Shown here one piece after another: positions 5,948-6,359 of a DNA stretch of 6,359 nt (position 1 is the first letter of the stretch; each line of letters opens with the position of its first letter). The stretch covers positions 1 through 6,359 of the forward strand of contig DROB01000417.1 in the NCBI GenBank assembly GCA_011321985.1, in the 5' to 3' direction. This DNA is from Gammaproteobacteria bacterium. Lineage in GTDB: Bacteria > Pseudomonadota > Gammaproteobacteria > SZUA-229. The position numbers were made by a program, and so were the translations under genes. The notes under the pieces were generated by a model that did not search any database, had not been told where the DNA came from, and saw only the letters and a program-made list of their open reading frames with translations.

Positions 5948-6359
5948 TCATTCACTCCCTTTCTTTTTAATACTGTCGACCGAAACAGAGATAACTTGAT
6001 TTTCTGCATGGCTCTCATGGCCATTACCTTGCTCGCCAGCAACCATGCCTGCGTGATGAAAATAACGAAAACCATTAACCATGGCTGAAATGAAAGCACC
6101 CTTACCTTTCAGGTCATGCAGAAAAACCGTTATTATATGGAGCAGCGATGAGAAGATGATCAGACTGGCGAGTGCCCCATGAAGTTCGAACATTGGCAGC
6201 GTAAAAAAAGAGCCTGAAGTGTCATACAGCAAACCACTTATCACGCAGCCCGCCAAAACCAGGAACATCAACAGATAGAGGGGTAACCACAAGGGATTAT
6301 GCGCATACCAGTTAGGCAGAGGATAGCGAGAAAAACTGATATAAAACTTTATCATCTGC
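5948..6359 (-). CDS. Cytochrome b561-like membrane protein, C-terminal part (5' end outside window)
   Basis: The visible part resembles the C-terminal half of bacterial di-heme cytochromes b of the b561/hydrogenase b-subunit type, which pass electrons across or along the inner membrane. Counting from the Met codon at 6355, the family-like AHNPLWLPLYLLMFLVLAG (18-36) begins a helix (about 22-43). A second helix spans about 56-80 and holds His59 and His73, 14 apart and plausible heme ligands, and AMVNGFRYF (91-99) follows. The usual first two helices are missing and the frame stays open through the window edge, so the 6355 ATG is probably internal and the gene partial here. The tail (100-135) is polar, with His100, 101, 113 and 116. 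The stop is 3 bases before the channel GTG, suggesting one transcript. The electron partner is unknown. It could also be a shortened variant starting at 6355, which I consider less likely. Confidence 0.72.
   Translation of the reverse strand, partial: QMIKFYISFSRYPLPNWYAHNPLWLPLYLLMFLVLAGCVISGLLYDTSGSFFTLPMFELHGALASLIIFSSLLHIITVFLHDLKGKGAFISAMVNGFRYFHHAGMVAGEQGNGHESHAENQVISVSVDSIKKKGSE

Noticed and set aside
5912..5951. ATG overlapping the cytochrome b stop (ATGA at 5951) as start of a 13-codon frame or of the channel
   Set aside because: It is out of frame with the channel, and the AGGGAG site is only 3 bases away, whereas it is 10 bases from the channel GTG, which fits better.

Overview
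This window reads as a stretch of bacterial chromosome, most likely from a gammaproteobacterium. The evidence is the three-subunit proton-translocating transhydrogenase, a proteobacterial-type ferrochelatase, dense gene packing, Shine-Dalgarno sites and a base composition that looks close to half G+C by eye. The lineage is an inference from protein character only; no rRNA or other marker is present. I see no mobile element, CRISPR array, tRNA or rRNA.

Layout. Bases 1-75 hold a strong bidirectional hairpin terminator. Bases 76-3011 (minus strand) are a pnt operon read right to left: pntAA (soluble NAD(H)-binding domain I), a 102-base gap that contains an open 30-codon frame, pntAB (the alpha-side membrane helices) and pntB (the rest of the membrane domain plus the NADP(H)-binding domain III). 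Bases 3012-3287 are a divergent intergenic region with a plausible sigma-70-type promoter for pntAA, overlapping short palindromes and a 9-bp inverted repeat. Bases 3288-4910 (plus strand) carry hemH (ferrochelatase) and, almost abutting it in the same reading frame, a DUF523/TudS-like protein. A terminator follows at about 4940-4963. Bases 4949-6359 (minus strand) carry a six-helix voltage-gated-type potassium channel and, upstream and 3 bases away, the C-terminal part of a cytochrome b561-like membrane protein whose start lies beyond the window.

How they fit together. The three Pnt proteins form one enzyme that uses the proton-motive force to drive hydride transfer from NADH to NADP+. HemH inserts iron into protoporphyrin IX. 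The DUF523 partner has the three cysteines expected of a [4Fe-4S] thiouracil desulfidase, but its true substrate cannot be read from sequence. The channel and the cytochrome b fragment look translationally coupled; a shared role in membrane energetics is conjecture.

Most of this window is ordinary core metabolism. The points most worth checking are the 30-codon frame inside the pnt operon, the awkward start of the DUF523 gene, and the cytochrome b/potassium channel pairing.
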